A DNA stretch of 64,000 bases from Exiguobacterium sp. SL-9 (GTDB lineage Bacteria; Bacillota; Bacilli; Exiguobacteriales; Exiguobacteriaceae). Both the position numbers and the translations under genes were made by a program. Positions 46,473 to 56,353 of this stretch are shown in pieces. The stretch spans positions 310,001-374,000 of the forward strand of contig NZ_SJUO01000001.1 of assembly GCF_004336985.1 (NCBI RefSeq), read 5' to 3'. Under the pieces are notes generated by a model. The model saw only the letters and a program-made list of their open reading frames with translations, searched no databases and was not told the origin of the DNA. Position 1 is the first letter of the stretch, and each line of letters begins with the position of its first letter.

Positions 46473-46502
46473 ACACAGCTTTTTGGTATACCACTTCCGT
46501 GA

Positions 46503-47063
46503 TTACACTTCCATGATTTCTTTTTCTTTCGTCGCTGCAGATTCATCAATCTTTTTGATATACGAATCCGTTAACGATTGAACGTCATCCGCGTAACCGC
46601 GAAGGTCGTCCTCAGTCAAGTCCCCATCTTTTTCAAGCTTCTTCAAGTTTTCGTTTGCGTCACGACGAACGTTACGGACCGCGACTTTCGCTTCTTCCGC
46701 ATATTTCTTCGTCACTTTCACGAGCTCTTTCCGACGCTCTTCTGTCAAAGCAGGAATGGCGAGACGAATGACGGTCCCGTCAGAAGACGGCGAGAGGCCG
46801 AGGTCAGCTTTTTGAATCGCTTTTTCAACATCAGACACCATCGACTTGTCCCATGGTTGAATCAAGAGAAGGCGTGCTTCCGGTGTATTGATGTTCGCTA
46901 CTTGATTGAGCGGTGTCGGTACGCCGTAGTAATCGACTTGAACCGGGTCCAAAATCGATGCGCTCGCGCGTCCCGTCCGAAGTGTCCCGAAGTCACGCTT
47001 CAGCGCAGTAACGGCTTTCTCCATTTTCTCTTCAGCAGTTTTCAATACGTCATTTACACTCAT
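46503..47063 (-). CDS. frr: Ribosome recycling factor
   Basis: Splits post-termination ribosomes together with EF-G. A 186-residue three-helix protein with [23 protein letters not shown] and [18 protein letters not shown]. Its ATG overlaps the pyrH stop by four bases; AGGAGG lies upstream. Order rpsB-tsf-pyrH-frr is nearly universal in bacteria. Confidence 0.97.
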   Translation of the reverse strand: MSVNDVLKTAEEKMEKAVTALKRDFGTLRTGRASASILDPVQVDYYGVPTPLNQVANINTPEARLLLIQPWDKSMVSDVEKAIQKADLGLSPSSDGTVIRLAIPALTEERRKELVKVTKKYAEEAKVAVRNVRRDANENLKKLEKDGDLTEDDLRGYADDVQSLTDSYIKKIDESAATKEKEIMEV

Positions 47064-47785
47064 GAATTGATTCCTCCTACTACCGTACCGATATGTTCCC
47101 CGAGTACGACACGTTTGATGTTTCCTTCTTCAAGCAATGAGAATACAATCAGTGGGATATGGTTGTCCATACATAGTGACGTGGCTGTCGAATCCATGAC
47201 TTGGAGACCGTCCTTTAAGACGTCCAAGTACGTAAGCGTATCGTATTTGACTGCATCCGGAACGAGTTTCGGATCGGCCGAATAGACGCCGTCGACGTTG
47301 TTTTTTCCCATCAAGATCACATCAGCTTCAATCTCCGCTGCACGGAGAGCCGCTGTCGTGTCTGTCGAGAAGTACGGGTTCCCCGTCCCTGCCGCGAAAA
47401 TCACGACACGACCTTTTTCAAGGTGACGCATCGCCCGACGGCGGATGTACGGTTCAGCCACTTGGCGCATTTCGATTGAGGTTTGGACGCGTGTTTGGAC
47501 ACCGTTCGTTTCAAGGCTATCTTGTAGCGCGAGCGAGTTCAATACCGTGGCAAGCATGCCCATGTAATCCGCATTCGCCCGGTCCATGCCGAGCTCGCTT
47601 CCGGTCTTGCCGCGCCAGATGTTTCCAGCGCCCACGACGACGGCGACTTCGACGCCCATGGCGACCAATTCTTTAATCTGCCCAGAGATCGAATTGACGA
47701 TGGCCGGATCAATCCCGTACCCTTGATCTCCTGCGAGCGCTTCCCCACTCAATTTTAACACAATTCGCTTATATTTCGGTTCCAT
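47060..47785 (-). CDS. pyrH: UMP kinase
   Basis: Phosphorylates UMP to UDP; a hexameric amino-acid-kinase-fold enzyme of 241 residues. [10 protein letters not shown] at the N-terminus, [11 protein letters not shown], and [23 protein letters not shown] are diagnostic. GAGGAGG precedes the ATG. Coupled to frr by ATGA overlap. Confidence 0.97.
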   Translation of the reverse strand: MEPKYKRIVLKLSGEALAGDQGYGIDPAIVNSISGQIKELVAMGVEVAVVVGAGNIWRGKTGSELGMDRANADYMGMLATVLNSLALQDSLETNGVQTRVQTSIEMRQVAEPYIRRRAMRHLEKGRVVIFAAGTGNPYFSTDTTAALRAAEIEADVILMGKNNVDGVYSADPKLVPDAVKYDTLTYLDVLKDGLQVMDSTATSLCMDNHIPLIVFSLLEEGNIKRVVLGEHIGTVVGGINS

Positions 47786-47802
47786 ACTTTGCCTCCTCTT
47801 GC

Positions 47803-47865
47803 TTGAAAAAAGGGAACACGCTCCCTTAACGAACTAACTCAAGGTTATACAGACGTGTTCCCAAT
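47803..47865 (-). terminator. Long-loop terminator of tsf
   Basis: GGGAACACG and CGTGTTCCC pair across a 33-base loop and are followed on the minus strand by TTTTTT. The perfect 9-bp stem and T-run suggest a terminator or attenuator before pyrH. Confidence 0.55.
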
Positions 47866-47893
47866 TTTGATTGCACCATGTGAATGATGCAGA

Positions 47894-48775
47894 TTATTTT
47901 TTAAGTTGGTTCATTACTTCTTCAGCAAAGTTTTCTTCGCGTTTTTCCATACCATCTCCAACTTCGAAACGTACGAATGAGTTGATACGGCCGCCTTTAG
48001 ACTCTACGTATTTCCCAACTTTGAAGTCAGCGTCTTTAACGAATGTTTGGTCAACGAGGCAGATTTCCTCGAAGTACTTGTTCATACGTCCCGCGATCAT
48101 CTTCTCGACGATGTTGGCAGGCTTGCCTTCGTTGAGGGCTTGCTCAGTCAAGACTTTCTTCTCGCGCTCTGCTTCTTCAGCCGAAACTTCGTCGCGTGTC
48201 GCGTAAAGCGGGTTTGCTGCCGCTACGTGCATCGCTACGTCTTTCGCTACTGACTCATCCGTTGTGCCATCGATAACGACGACCGAACCGATGCGGCCAC
48301 CCATGTGAAGGTATGTGCCGAAGACAGCGTCGTCTGCTTTTTCAAGGATAGCGATGCGGCGGAGTGAGATTTTCTCTCCGATTGTCGATGCTTCTTCTTG
48401 AATGTGTGTCTCAAGCGTCTTGCCAGCGACGAATTCAGAAGCGTGTGCCGCTTCGACTGTAGTCGCGCCTGAAGCGAGAACTGCTTTTGCCACGTCGCTT
48501 ACGAGCGTTTGGAACTTCTCGTTTTTCGAGACGAAGTCTGTTTCTGAGTTGACTTCGACAAGCGCAGCTTTGTTGCCTTCAACGGCTACCGCTGTCAAGC
48601 CTTCAGCTGCGATGCGATCGCCTTTAGCTGCTGCTTTAGCAATCCCTTTTTCACGAAGGAAGTCGATTGCTGCTTGCATGTCACCATCTGTTTCAACGAG
48701 TGCTTTTTTGCAATCGAGCATACCTGCTCCTGTTTTTTCACGAAGTTCTTTTACCATTGCTGCTGTAACTGCCAT
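47894..48775 (-). CDS. tsf: Elongation factor Ts
   Basis: Nucleotide exchange factor for EF-Tu, 293 residues. [18 protein letters not shown] near the start, the TDFVSKNE segment that contacts EF-Tu, and HVAAANPLY are diagnostic. AAGGAGG precedes the ATG. Downstream of rpsB after a terminator and about 70 bases of leader. Confidence 0.97.
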   Translation of the reverse strand: MAVTAAMVKELREKTGAGMLDCKKALVETDGDMQAAIDFLREKGIAKAAAKGDRIAAEGLTAVAVEGNKAALVEVNSETDFVSKNEKFQTLVSDVAKAVLASGATTVEAAHASEFVAGKTLETHIQEEASTIGEKISLRRIAILEKADDAVFGTYLHMGGRIGSVVVIDGTTDESVAKDVAMHVAAANPLYATRDEVSAEEAEREKKVLTEQALNEGKPANIVEKMIAGRMNKYFEEICLVDQTFVKDADFKVGKYVESKGGRINSFVRFEVGDGMEKREENFAEEVMNQLKK

Positions 48776-48845
48776 CGGAAATTCCTCCTTGTAAAACTTA
48801 CAAATTTTTAAGATAAAAGCGCTAGGCTTCGATATACTATGTCCT

Positions 48846-48881
48846 AAAAAAAGGTGATAAAAGGCTTTCCCTTTATCACCT
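48846..48881 (-). terminator. Terminator of rpsB
   Basis: A 13-bp stem (AGGTGATAAA with G-U and GG/CC pairs, TTTATCACCT) with a 4-base loop followed by TTTTTT on the minus strand. Confidence 0.9.
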
Positions 48882-48894
48882 GTTGTCTGACCGA

Positions 48895-49635
48895 TTACTC
48901 AGCTTCTGTCGCTTCAGCTTCTGGAGCTACCGCTTCTTCAGCTACTTCTTCTTCGCCTTGCTTCGCTTCGATGATCGCATCAGCCATCTTAGAAGTGAGC
49001 AATTTAACCGCACGAATCGCATCGTCGTTCGCTGGGATGACGTAGTCGATTTCGTCTGGGTCACAGTTTGTGTCGACAATCGCAACGATTGGGATGTTCA
49101 ATTTGTGAGCTTCTGCAATCGCAATACGCTCTTTACGTGGGTCAACGATGAAGAGGGCATCAGGAACACCTGGCATGTCCTTGATTCCGCCGAGGAACTT
49201 CTCAAGACGTGTCATTTCTTTTTTCAAGATGATGACTTCTTTCTTAGGAAGTACTTCGAACGTACCGTCAGCTTCCATTTTCTCAAGCTGCTTCAAGCGG
49301 TTGATACGCTTTTTGATTGTTGAGAAGTTTGTGAGTGTTCCACCCAACCAACGCTCATTGATGAAGTACATACCTGAACGGAGTGCTTCTTCTTTGATTG
49401 TGTCTTGAGCTTGTTTTTTCGTACCTACGAAGAGGACGTTTCCGCCTTCTGCCGCGAGTTCACGAACGAAGTTGTACGCTTCGTCTACTTTTTTGACCGT
49501 CTTTTGAAGGTCGATGATGTAGATTCCGTTACGCTCCGTGAAGATGTATTTCGCCATTTTTGGGTTCCAACGGCGTGTCTGGTGACCGAAGTGTACACCA
49601 GCTTCGAGCAATTGTTTCATTGAAATTACTGCCAT
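48895..49635 (-). CDS. rpsB: 30S ribosomal protein S2
   Basis: A 246-residue ribosomal protein. [35 protein letters not shown] and [24 protein letters not shown] are diagnostic. The C-terminal tail is very acidic and Ala-rich ([19 protein letters not shown]). AAGGAGG precedes the ATG. It has its own promoter and a roughly 110-base leader with a stem-loop, downstream of the flagellar operon. Confidence 0.97.
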   Translation of the reverse strand: MAVISMKQLLEAGVHFGHQTRRWNPKMAKYIFTERNGIYIIDLQKTVKKVDEAYNFVRELAAEGGNVLFVGTKKQAQDTIKEEALRSGMYFINERWLGGTLTNFSTIKKRINRLKQLEKMEADGTFEVLPKKEVIILKKEMTRLEKFLGGIKDMPGVPDALFIVDPRKERIAIAEAHKLNIPIVAIVDTNCDPDEIDYVIPANDDAIRAVKLLTSKMADAIIEAKQGEEEVAEEAVAPEAEATEAE

Positions 49636-49686
49636 GATAAATTTCCTCCTTGTGGTTTAAAAAAGTCCTCCGCCTCGTTCATCGTT

Positions 49687-49716
49687 GTATTCCGACCTTT
49701 CGGCACCGAGGAATAC
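49687..49716 (-). promoter_or_regulatory. Stem-loop in the rpsB leader
   Basis: Minus strand GTATTCC and GGAATAC pair perfectly around an inner CGG...CCG-type segment. It lies in the untranslated leader about 60 bases after the start site. It may be an S2 control element, but this is unproven. Confidence 0.45.
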
Positions 49717-49755
49717 CATCCCGAGACGTGTGTGATGTGTTTAACACCAAAAAAT

Positions 49756-49784
49756 ACTATAGCATATGTCCGCCAATCCGGCAA
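49756..49784 (-). promoter_or_regulatory. Sigma-A promoter of rpsB
   Basis: Minus strand TTGCCG (49779-49784), 17-base spacer, TATAGT (49756-49761), immediately after the swrB stop. Confidence 0.65.
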
Positions 49785-49787
49785 CTC

Positions 49788-50156
49788 TCACTTTTTACGA
49801 AGTTTGGCATATAAGGCGACTTCTCCTTCGCCTTTCCCAAGGAGTCGGGCCGTCTCCCGGACCGAATGGTGCAATAACACATCCTCCACGTGCGGGGCTG
49901 ATTGTGTTTCATCGGCCAAGTCCTCTCGATCCGGCTCTACATGGACCGCCTGCGCCTTGTCAACCTCTTCAATTAAAGACGACGGTTGTTTTACGACATC
50001 ATTCATCGATTCCATGAACGACAACAGGAGGGCCTCGGTCTCACGTTTCTCGTGCTCGAGTTGCGTGACACGAGCGGTCAACGCCTGGACTTGTCGAAAT
50101 AAAATCAGCAGTCCGTATGCGACGATACATGCGATGGCCACGTATGCGACGGTCAT
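49788..50156 (-). CDS. swrB: SwrB-like swarming/flagellar assembly protein
   Basis: A 122-residue membrane protein in the place of B. subtilis swrB (ylxL), last gene of the fla/che operon. An N-terminal helix (about 3-20) anchors it, a coiled coil follows (VQALTARVTQLEHEKRE), and the C-terminus has the family motif RETARLLGKGEGEVALYAKL. SwrB activates the flagellar export apparatus in B. subtilis, probably through FliP. I chose the ATG at 50156 because AAGGAGGG lies six bases upstream; the ATG at 50162 is too close. Assignment rests mainly on position, layout and the C-terminal motif. Confidence 0.75.
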   Translation of the reverse strand: MTVAYVAIACIVAYGLLILFRQVQALTARVTQLEHEKRETEALLLSFMESMNDVVKQPSSLIEEVDKAQAVHVEPDREDLADETQSAPHVEDVLLHHSVRETARLLGKGEGEVALYAKLRKK

Positions 50157-50169
50157 CTCCATCCCTCCT

Positions 50170-50940
50170 TCACGATGTCTTCTCTTCTAAATATGAACGT
50201 CCGAGTGCGAGCTTTAACGTCTTCAACGCTTTGGAATGGATTTGGGAGATGCGGGACGTCGACAGCTCCAACACCTCGCCGATCTCCGTCAATGTCAACT
50301 CGTCGAAGTAAAACAACGAAACGACGAGACGTTCTTTCTCGGACAAGTGTTCGATTTCATTCGTCAGCACATCGAGCAGCTCGCGCTGCAACAGTGTGTC
50401 TTCCGGTTTCTCAGAGTCAGGATCGAAATACGTGACGGACATGACCTTGCCTTCTTCTTGAAGCGTCACCGCCTCGTCGATTGACAACATGTTTGCGAAA
50501 TATCCTTCCGCCATCGCCTTCTCGATTTCAGACACCGGTAGTTCGCAGGCGCTCGCGAGCTCTTCTTTCGTCGGGGCCCGGTGCAGCTTCTGCTCGAGCT
50601 GTTCGGCGATGTGATCGATTTTTTTCACGCGTTCGCGCACCGACCGTGGTAACCAATCGATTTTCCGCAACCCATCGATGATGGCGCCGCGGATGCGAAA
50701 CGCAGCGTACGTGTCAAACTTGTTGTTATGTTCTGGATCATATTTCATGAGGGCATCATACAATCCCATGTAACCCAAACTTTTCAATTCGTCGCGTTCG
50801 ACGCTCTTTGGGAGCGTCACGATCATTCGTTGCACGTGATAATGGATGAGGAACTCATAGTGCGCCAATAATTCATTCGCTGTATCCATATCGCGGTCAG
50901 TGTTCCAACGATCCCACAACTCGGTAAGCTGAGTCGTCAT
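50170..50940 (-). CDS. sigD: RNA polymerase sigma factor SigD (sigma-28)
   Basis: A 256-residue alternative sigma factor for late flagellar, chemotaxis and autolysin genes. Region 2 (LKSLGYMGLYDALMKYDP ... FDTYAAFRIRGAIIDGLRKIDWLPRSVR), region 3 and region 4 (LTLTEIGEVLELSTSRISQIHSKALKTLK) are intact. GGGGGGA precedes the ATG. Being encoded near the end of the operon it partly controls, its level depends on operon readthrough in B. subtilis. Confidence 0.95.
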   Translation of the reverse strand: MTTQLTELWDRWNTDRDMDTANELLAHYEFLIHYHVQRMIVTLPKSVERDELKSLGYMGLYDALMKYDPEHNNKFDTYAAFRIRGAIIDGLRKIDWLPRSVRERVKKIDHIAEQLEQKLHRAPTKEELASACELPVSEIEKAMAEGYFANMLSIDEAVTLQEEGKVMSVTYFDPDSEKPEDTLLQRELLDVLTNEIEHLSEKERLVVSLFYFDELTLTEIGEVLELSTSRISQIHSKALKTLKLALGRSYLEEKTS

Positions 50941-50951
50941 GTCGATCCCCC

Positions 50952-51437
50952 CTAGATTTCCTTAGTTCCTACGCTGACCGTTCGAATCGACAGGGCGCAA
51001 GTCGCCACATCAAATTCAATCGTCCGTCCGTTATGCCCGCCGCAATCTTCTGCGATGAGCGGAATTCGGTGCGCTTTTAAAGCGTTGCGTACGGCTTCGG
51101 CGTTCCGTTCACCGATCCGCATCGCCTCGTTCTCATATTTGAATTGAAACATTTGAGCGCCACCGGCCATCTTCGCTTGAAGTCGACCGGCTCCGGCCCG
51201 TTTCAACGAAGCGACGAGCGCATCGATGGCCGTATCCGCATATTTTCCTACTTCGATCGTTTGGTGTTTCCGGGCAATTGCCGAATCTGGCAACATGACA
51301 TGGGCCATTGCCGCGACTTGGAGCCGAACGTCATATAAAATGACACCGACACACGAACCGAGTCCTGCCGTTCGCAACTTATTCGGCGCGGTCGTCTGCT
51401 TCCATTCCGCGATGCCGATCTTAATGACTTCAGCCAT
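50952..51437 (-). CDS. cheD: Chemoreceptor glutamine deamidase CheD
   Basis: A 161-residue enzyme that deamidates glutamines of chemoreceptors and binds CheC. The catalytic Cys29 (TAGLGSCVGVILYD) and His46 (MAHVMLP) are present. Its start overlaps the end of cheC by eight bases, fitting their known partnership. Confidence 0.94.
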   Translation of the reverse strand: MAEVIKIGIAEWKQTTAPNKLRTAGLGSCVGVILYDVRLQVAAMAHVMLPDSAIARKHQTIEVGKYADTAIDALVASLKRAGAGRLQAKMAGGAQMFQFKYENEAMRIGERNAEAVRNALKAHRIPLIAEDCGGHNGRTIEFDVATCALSIRTVSVGTKEI

Positions 51438-52029
51438 GGCCGATCAACCGCTGTTTAATCCGTTCGAGCGAACCATGCGTCGGTAGGAACAACACATGTC
51501 CGGCACTTACTTTCTCATCGATGCGGAACGTCGTATCGATATAGAGCGCTGCGTCTTCTTCGGGTTGGACCGATGTGACGACGAACTCGACGATTGAACC
51601 GGCCATATCGACCGCTGTCGCCGGGACTTGAATCGAAATCGGTGTATCGAGCCAATCTCCGAGCGCACGGGCATAGGCGCCACTCATGATATTTCCGACC
51701 TCTTCCCATGCCGACTGGCCGAGCTCATCCGCTGTTCGGAACGAGAACGTACTTCCGATGAGTGATGCCACCATCCGTTCGGCATCATCGACCGGAAACA
51801 AGATGAGTATCATGCCGCTAATGTCACCGCCGAGTTCTAACAAGACGGACGCCACATGACGCTCCGGCCCGCCGACACGTTCCGGCAAGTACGTGATTGG
51901 TTCCATCTCGGCCGAGGAGACAGTGATCGTGACCGGTTTGGCCAAGAGCGTGGACAACGCCGTCGCCGCGTGGCCAGAACCGATATTCCCGAGTTCTTTC
52001 AATAAATCTTGCTCGAACTCACTCAGCAT
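51430..52029 (-). CDS. cheC: CheY-P phosphatase CheC
   Basis: A 199-residue phosphatase that resets CheY-P in the Gram-positive chemotaxis adaptation system. Both active-site helices are intact: LKELGNIGSGHAATALS and WEEVGNIMSGAYARAL, each with the Glu-x2-Asn signature. The ATG at 52029 overlaps the cheW end and has GAGGAA upstream; the frame to 52083 is inside cheW. Confidence 0.94.
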   Translation of the reverse strand: MLSEFEQDLLKELGNIGSGHAATALSTLLAKPVTITVSSAEMEPITYLPERVGGPERHVASVLLELGGDISGMILILFPVDDAERMVASLIGSTFSFRTADELGQSAWEEVGNIMSGAYARALGDWLDTPISIQVPATAVDMAGSIVEFVVTSVQPEEDAALYIDTTFRIDEKVSAGHVLFLPTHGSLERIKQRLIGHG

Positions 52030-52450
52030 GCTGTTCCTCGAACAATGCGTTAGCATCGAGCAGCGAGAACAGTTTGTCCTCACCTTTTGCGATCGCCGTC
52101 AAGTGAGCCGATAACATGTCCCGACTCGACTCCGGAATCGGCTCGATGCGAACGTCTTCACTTTCTACGACCTCGTTGGCCCGGTCGACAATAAAGCCGG
52201 CATCGCCTTGATTGAGCGAAGCAATCAAAATCCGTGTTTCTTCGGTCGGTTCGACCGCTTCATAACCGAGACGGAGTCGAAGGTCGATGACCGGCGTGAC
52301 GACGCCACGGAGATTGATGACACCCTTGACGTGAGCAGGTGCGTTCGGTACGCGTGTGACCGGTTGTACCCGCTCAATCGAGCGGACCGATTGAACGTCG
52401 ATCCCGTATGTGTTCGATCCCAATGAAAAGACTACCCATTTTTGTTCCAT
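52019..52450 (-). CDS. cheW: Chemotaxis coupling protein CheW
   Basis: A 143-residue adaptor joining chemoreceptors to CheA. FSLGSNTYGIDVQSVRSIERV, HVKGVINLRGVVTPVIDLRLRL and GFIVDRANEVV are typical. AGGAGG precedes the ATG; the gene lies 12 bases after cheA and overlaps cheC. Confidence 0.95.
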   Translation of the reverse strand: MEQKWVVFSLGSNTYGIDVQSVRSIERVQPVTRVPNAPAHVKGVINLRGVVTPVIDLRLRLGYEAVEPTEETRILIASLNQGDAGFIVDRANEVVESEDVRIEPIPESSRDMLSAHLTAIAKGEDKLFSLLDANALFEEQHAE

Positions 52451-52462
52451 CCTTCTTCCTCC

Positions 52463-54436
52463 TTAGAACAGATCGTTGCTGTCGACAATCAAGGCGACAC
52501 GCCCGTCTCCGAGTATCGTCGCGCCAGAGATAGCCGGGATGCCCTCGAGGTATGTTCCGAGCGGCTTCATGACGATCTCTTGTTGGCCAATCAAGTCATT
52601 GACGACCACACCGACGAGTTTGTTTCCTTTGCGGACGACGACGACCGGGAATTGCGTCTTCGTTTCCGTTTCAATCGCGAACATTTCTTTTAAGTAAACG
52701 AGCGGGACAAGCTGACCTCGGAAGTCGAAGACGCGTTCACGATGAGCCGTTAAAATGTCGGCCTCGTCAAGGAGCGTCGTTTCGAGAATCGATGACAACG
52801 GGACGGCGTACGTCTCATCGCCGACTTGAACGAGCATCGCTGAGATAATCGAGAGTGTGAGCGGTAAGCTGACTTGGAATTTCGTCCCTTGTCCAACGAC
52901 CGTCTCGAGCGTGACGACCCCACCGAGCGATTCAATCTTGTTTTTGACGACGTCTAGTCCGACGCCGCGACCCGAAAGGTCGGTGACGACGTCTGCTGTC
53001 GAGAATCCAGGTGCGAAGATGAGCATGGCCACTTCGTTGTCCGTCATCGTCGTCGCTTCTTCAGTCGTGATGACGCCACGCTCAAGTGCTTTCGAGCGGA
53101 CTTTATCGACGTTGATCCCTGCCCCGTCATCCTCGATTTCGATGAAGACACGGTTTCCGCCATGGTAAGCGCGAAGCGCGAGTCGTCCTTGTTCCGGTTT
53201 TCCAGCTTGGAGGCGGACTTCCGGCAATTCGATCCCGTGATCAATGGCGTTACGAATCAAATGGACGAGTGGATCCCCAATTTCATCGATGACCGTACGA
53301 TCGAGTTCGGTCTCAGCACCGGTGATATCGAGTTGGACTTTTTTATGGATATCTTTCGCGACCGAACGCACCATGCGCGGGAAGCGGTTGAACACTTGCT
53401 CGATCGGCATCATCCGAAGTGTCAGGACGAGCGATTGGAGTTCGTTCGTGCCGCGTTTGATTTTCTCGACCGTCTCATTCAGTTCAGGCTGGCCGACTTC
53501 ATCAGCGAGCCGCTCGAGACGACCACGATCGATAATAAATTCTTCGAACAAGTTCATCAGACGATCGATCCGTTCTAAGTTGACGCGAATCGTCTTCGCT
53601 TGCGCGACGGCCTGCTCTTTCGGTTCGTCCGTCTCTGCCGCTTTCGGTTTCACTTCGGCCACGGCGACGCTCTCGGCACTGACAGCGACTTCCTTCGCAC
53701 CGGCTTCCGCACTTGTGTAAGGCGTCACGTGGACGTGCTCGACTTCAGACACTTGGGACACGGCATGCTCGATCACGTCTGCCGACTCTTGAGTCACGAA
53801 TAAGACGTCAAACGAGAGATCAAACTGTTCTTGCTCGATTGCCTCGGTCTCCGGAACGGTTCGGACGACTTCTCCGAGTTCTTGGAGACGATCGAACACC
53901 ATATAGGCGCGAGCCGCTTTCAAGACGACGGCATCCGATAGCTTCACATGAAGTTGAAATGCTTCGAAGCCTGTCTCTTTTGCTTGCGTGATGACAGAAT
54001 CGGTATAAAGGTCGGCTGTGAAGACCGTTTCTTCGACCGTCTCGACGGCTTTCGGCGTGCTACCGATGAACGACTGGAACGCGGACACCGTCGCCGCGAC
54101 ATCAACGTTTGCACCTCTCCCCCCCGTCTCGATATCCGCGATCATCTCTTCGATTTGCTCCATCGCCGAGAACATCGTGTCGAGCAACAATTGGTTGCTC
54201 TCTTTCTTTCCAGCCCGCACCAAATCGAGCGCGCTCTCCATCTCATGCGTCAAGTTGGCAACACTCTCGTATCCCATCGTCGCCGACATCCCTTTGAGCG
54301 TGTGTGCCGAGCGGAAAATCTCTTGAATCGCTTCCTGACTGCCCGTCTGTTCTAGTTTCAACAGCTGGGTGTTAACCGATTGAATATGCTCTTGAGATTC
54401 GTCTAAAAACAACCCTAAGTATTCGTTCACGTCCAT
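52463..54436 (-). CDS. cheA: Chemotaxis histidine kinase CheA
   Basis: A 657-residue sensor kinase that phosphorylates CheY. P1 phosphotransfer domain with the histidine in SAHTLKGMSATMGY (about 45), P2 CheY-binding domain (about 130-255), P3 dimerisation helices, P4 kinase with LVHLIRNAIDHG, EDDGAGIN and DLSGRGVGLDVVK, and P5 CheW-like domain. GGGAGG precedes the ATG. In B. subtilis cheB separates flhG from cheA; here only 19 bases do. Confidence 0.96.
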   Translation of the reverse strand: MDVNEYLGLFLDESQEHIQSVNTQLLKLEQTGSQEAIQEIFRSAHTLKGMSATMGYESVANLTHEMESALDLVRAGKKESNQLLLDTMFSAMEQIEEMIADIETGGRGANVDVAATVSAFQSFIGSTPKAVETVEETVFTADLYTDSVITQAKETGFEAFQLHVKLSDAVVLKAARAYMVFDRLQELGEVVRTVPETEAIEQEQFDLSFDVLFVTQESADVIEHAVSQVSEVEHVHVTPYTSAEAGAKEVAVSAESVAVAEVKPKAAETDEPKEQAVAQAKTIRVNLERIDRLMNLFEEFIIDRGRLERLADEVGQPELNETVEKIKRGTNELQSLVLTLRMMPIEQVFNRFPRMVRSVAKDIHKKVQLDITGAETELDRTVIDEIGDPLVHLIRNAIDHGIELPEVRLQAGKPEQGRLALRAYHGGNRVFIEIEDDGAGINVDKVRSKALERGVITTEEATTMTDNEVAMLIFAPGFSTADVVTDLSGRGVGLDVVKNKIESLGGVVTLETVVGQGTKFQVSLPLTLSIISAMLVQVGDETYAVPLSSILETTLLDEADILTAHRERVFDFRGQLVPLVYLKEMFAIETETKTQFPVVVVRKGNKLVGVVVNDLIGQQEIVMKPLGTYLEGIPAISGATILGDGRVALIVDSNDLF

Positions 54437-54455
54437 CTATAATGCCTCCCTGTCG

Positions 54456-55295
54456 TTAAACTCGGTTCCACTGACGTTTCAAGTTTCCCATCAAACGGTC
54501 CATGAAATGACGTGGTTTCGGTGGCGTCCCGGTCAATGTCGTTAAAATCCGTTCAAGCCGCCAACTGATGTCACTCTTCCGGTCCAAATGGTAAAACGGG
54601 ACTTGGGCGATGACCGCTCGTCTGACCGTGGCGTCATCTGGTAAATACCCGAGGAATCGAATCGATTTCTTTAAAAACTGCTCACATGCAACTTCCATTC
54701 GTTCAAAACATTGCAGCGCTTCTTCACCCGATTGGGCCCGATTGACGATGACACCGAGCGGCAAGTCCGGACTTTGACGATGGACGAGCTTCGTATAGGC
54801 GTATCCGTCCATGAGCGAGGTCGGTTCGGGCGTCAAGATGAGAAACATCTCATCGCAGCCCTCGATGAACTGGAGCGATGTGTCTGTCGCCCCGGCACCC
54901 ATGTCGAATAAGACATAATCGTATTCGGTCAGCACTTCGAGTTCACGCATAAAAAATTGCATATCTGCATGTGAGAATTGGACTAGTTCGTCGAGCCCAC
55001 TTCCCCCATGTAATATATCGACACCAAACACGTCTTTCTGAACAGAGGCAGCGAGCGGAATTCGAGCTTTCACTGAATCCATCATCGTCCGTGACCGCGA
55101 CGCGTTCAACAAGATGTGCACATTCGCCATCCCGATGTCGAGGTCGACGATCAAGACGCGTTTCCCGAGCTCGACGAGACCGATGGCCGTATTGACGCAG
55201 ACGTTCGTTTTGCCGACCCCACCTTTTCCGCTCGCAAAAGCGATCGTCGTCGGTGCGGTCTCCGTTTTCGCCCTTAGACGTCTTGCTTGGTCCAT
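54456..55295 (-). CDS. flhG: MinD-like ATPase FlhG (YlxH)
   Basis: A 279-residue ParA/MinD-family ATPase that sets flagellar number and position with FlhF. The N-terminus MDQARRLR carries the DQAxxLR motif that stimulates the FlhF GTPase; deviant Walker A GKGGVGKTN follows at about 23, then DLDIGMANVHILL and FDMGAG. The ATG at 55295 has AGAAGGG eight bases upstream and overlaps the flhF end by 22 bases; a GTG at 55304 sits in that site. Confidence 0.94.
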   Translation of the reverse strand: MDQARRLRAKTETAPTTIAFASGKGGVGKTNVCVNTAIGLVELGKRVLIVDLDIGMANVHILLNASRSRTMMDSVKARIPLAASVQKDVFGVDILHGGSGLDELVQFSHADMQFFMRELEVLTEYDYVLFDMGAGATDTSLQFIEGCDEMFLILTPEPTSLMDGYAYTKLVHRQSPDLPLGVIVNRAQSGEEALQCFERMEVACEQFLKKSIRFLGYLPDDATVRRAVIAQVPFYHLDRKSDISWRLERILTTLTGTPPKPRHFMDRLMGNLKRQWNRV

Positions 55296-56353
55296 TGGGT
55301 CCACCCTTCTTTCTCAAGCAAACGATCCGTCAATCGGTCTGGCTCGCCGACGACGAGATCATCCGGTACTTCTTGTCCGTCCGTCAGCCAAGCGACGGGC
55401 AGCCCACTCGCGCGGACCATCCGATACATCGCGTGAATGTCACTCGTCTCATCGGCTTTAGTGAAAATGAGCGACCCGAGCGGTAACGGCTCGAATTGAC
55501 GATAAATCATCTCCATATCCCGCATCTTCGACGTCAAGCTGAGGACGAGCGAGAGGCTCGTCTCCGAGAAATCGTGATGCCGCTCGAACTGCTCGACGTA
55601 CGCCTCGTCGCGGAAGTTGCGACCGGCCGTATCAATCAAGATGATGTCTTTGCGAGCGAACAGTTGCTTCGCCCGTTTGAAGTCATCGAAATCGTAGGCG
55701 ACCTCGACCGGGATGTCTAAAATCTCGGCGTATGTTTTCAATTGTTCGATTGCCGCGATCCGGTACGTGTCCGTCGTGATGAGACCGACCGAGAGCCCGT
55801 GCTCGAGCTTGTAGTGAGCGGCAAGTTTCGCGAGCGTCGTCGTCTTGCCGACCCCGGTCGGACCAACGAGCATCATATACCGTTTCGGTTGAGGTACAGG
55901 CAAGAAGGAAGCCCGGATTTGATCACGCACGAAGCGTTCGACGACTTCGACCGATTTTGTCGTGTAATACAGCTCGTTAATCGCTTCGTCCCACGTCTCA
56001 CCGAGGAACGATTCGGAGGCGAGCAGTGATTCGACATGCGTTAGTGGAGCTGGCAACCGTCTCGACGTCGACACGCCCGCCGCTTGACTAGACTCGTTCG
56101 TTTGCTGCGGTGGACGCGTTGGAGCCTTCACCGGCTTCGATGGTTCGACAGGCTTCGTCGCGGCCCGCGGTTTGACGGCGAGCGGTGCTTTTTCAAGCGC
56201 GGCGATGACTTCGACGTGTTGTGAGGCGAACAGACCGAACCATCCTTTTTTCACTTGACGGGAGTTCAAAATGACCGCTTCATCGCCAAATTCTTGTTTG
56301 ACTTTCGCCATCGCTTCCGTCATCGTCTTGCCGGTATATTTTTTGATTTGCAT
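55274..56353 (-). CDS. flhF: Flagellar GTPase FlhF
   Basis: A 359-residue SRP-type GTPase that positions the flagellar basal body. An N-terminal basic domain with MQIKKYTGKTMTEAMAKVKQEFG, a Pro-rich linker (about 75-105), helical N domain and G domain with LVGPTGVGKTTTLAKLA, DTAGR and TKADE. Its ATG follows the flhA stop without a gap and its end overlaps flhG. Partners FlhA and FlhG are its neighbours. Confidence 0.95.
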   Translation of the reverse strand: MQIKKYTGKTMTEAMAKVKQEFGDEAVILNSRQVKKGWFGLFASQHVEVIAALEKAPLAVKPRAATKPVEPSKPVKAPTRPPQQTNESSQAAGVSTSRRLPAPLTHVESLLASESFLGETWDEAINELYYTTKSVEVVERFVRDQIRASFLPVPQPKRYMMLVGPTGVGKTTTLAKLAAHYKLEHGLSVGLITTDTYRIAAIEQLKTYAEILDIPVEVAYDFDDFKRAKQLFARKDIILIDTAGRNFRDEAYVEQFERHHDFSETSLSLVLSLTSKMRDMEMIYRQFEPLPLGSLIFTKADETSDIHAMYRMVRASGLPVAWLTDGQEVPDDLVVGEPDRLTDRLLEKEGWTQWTKQDV

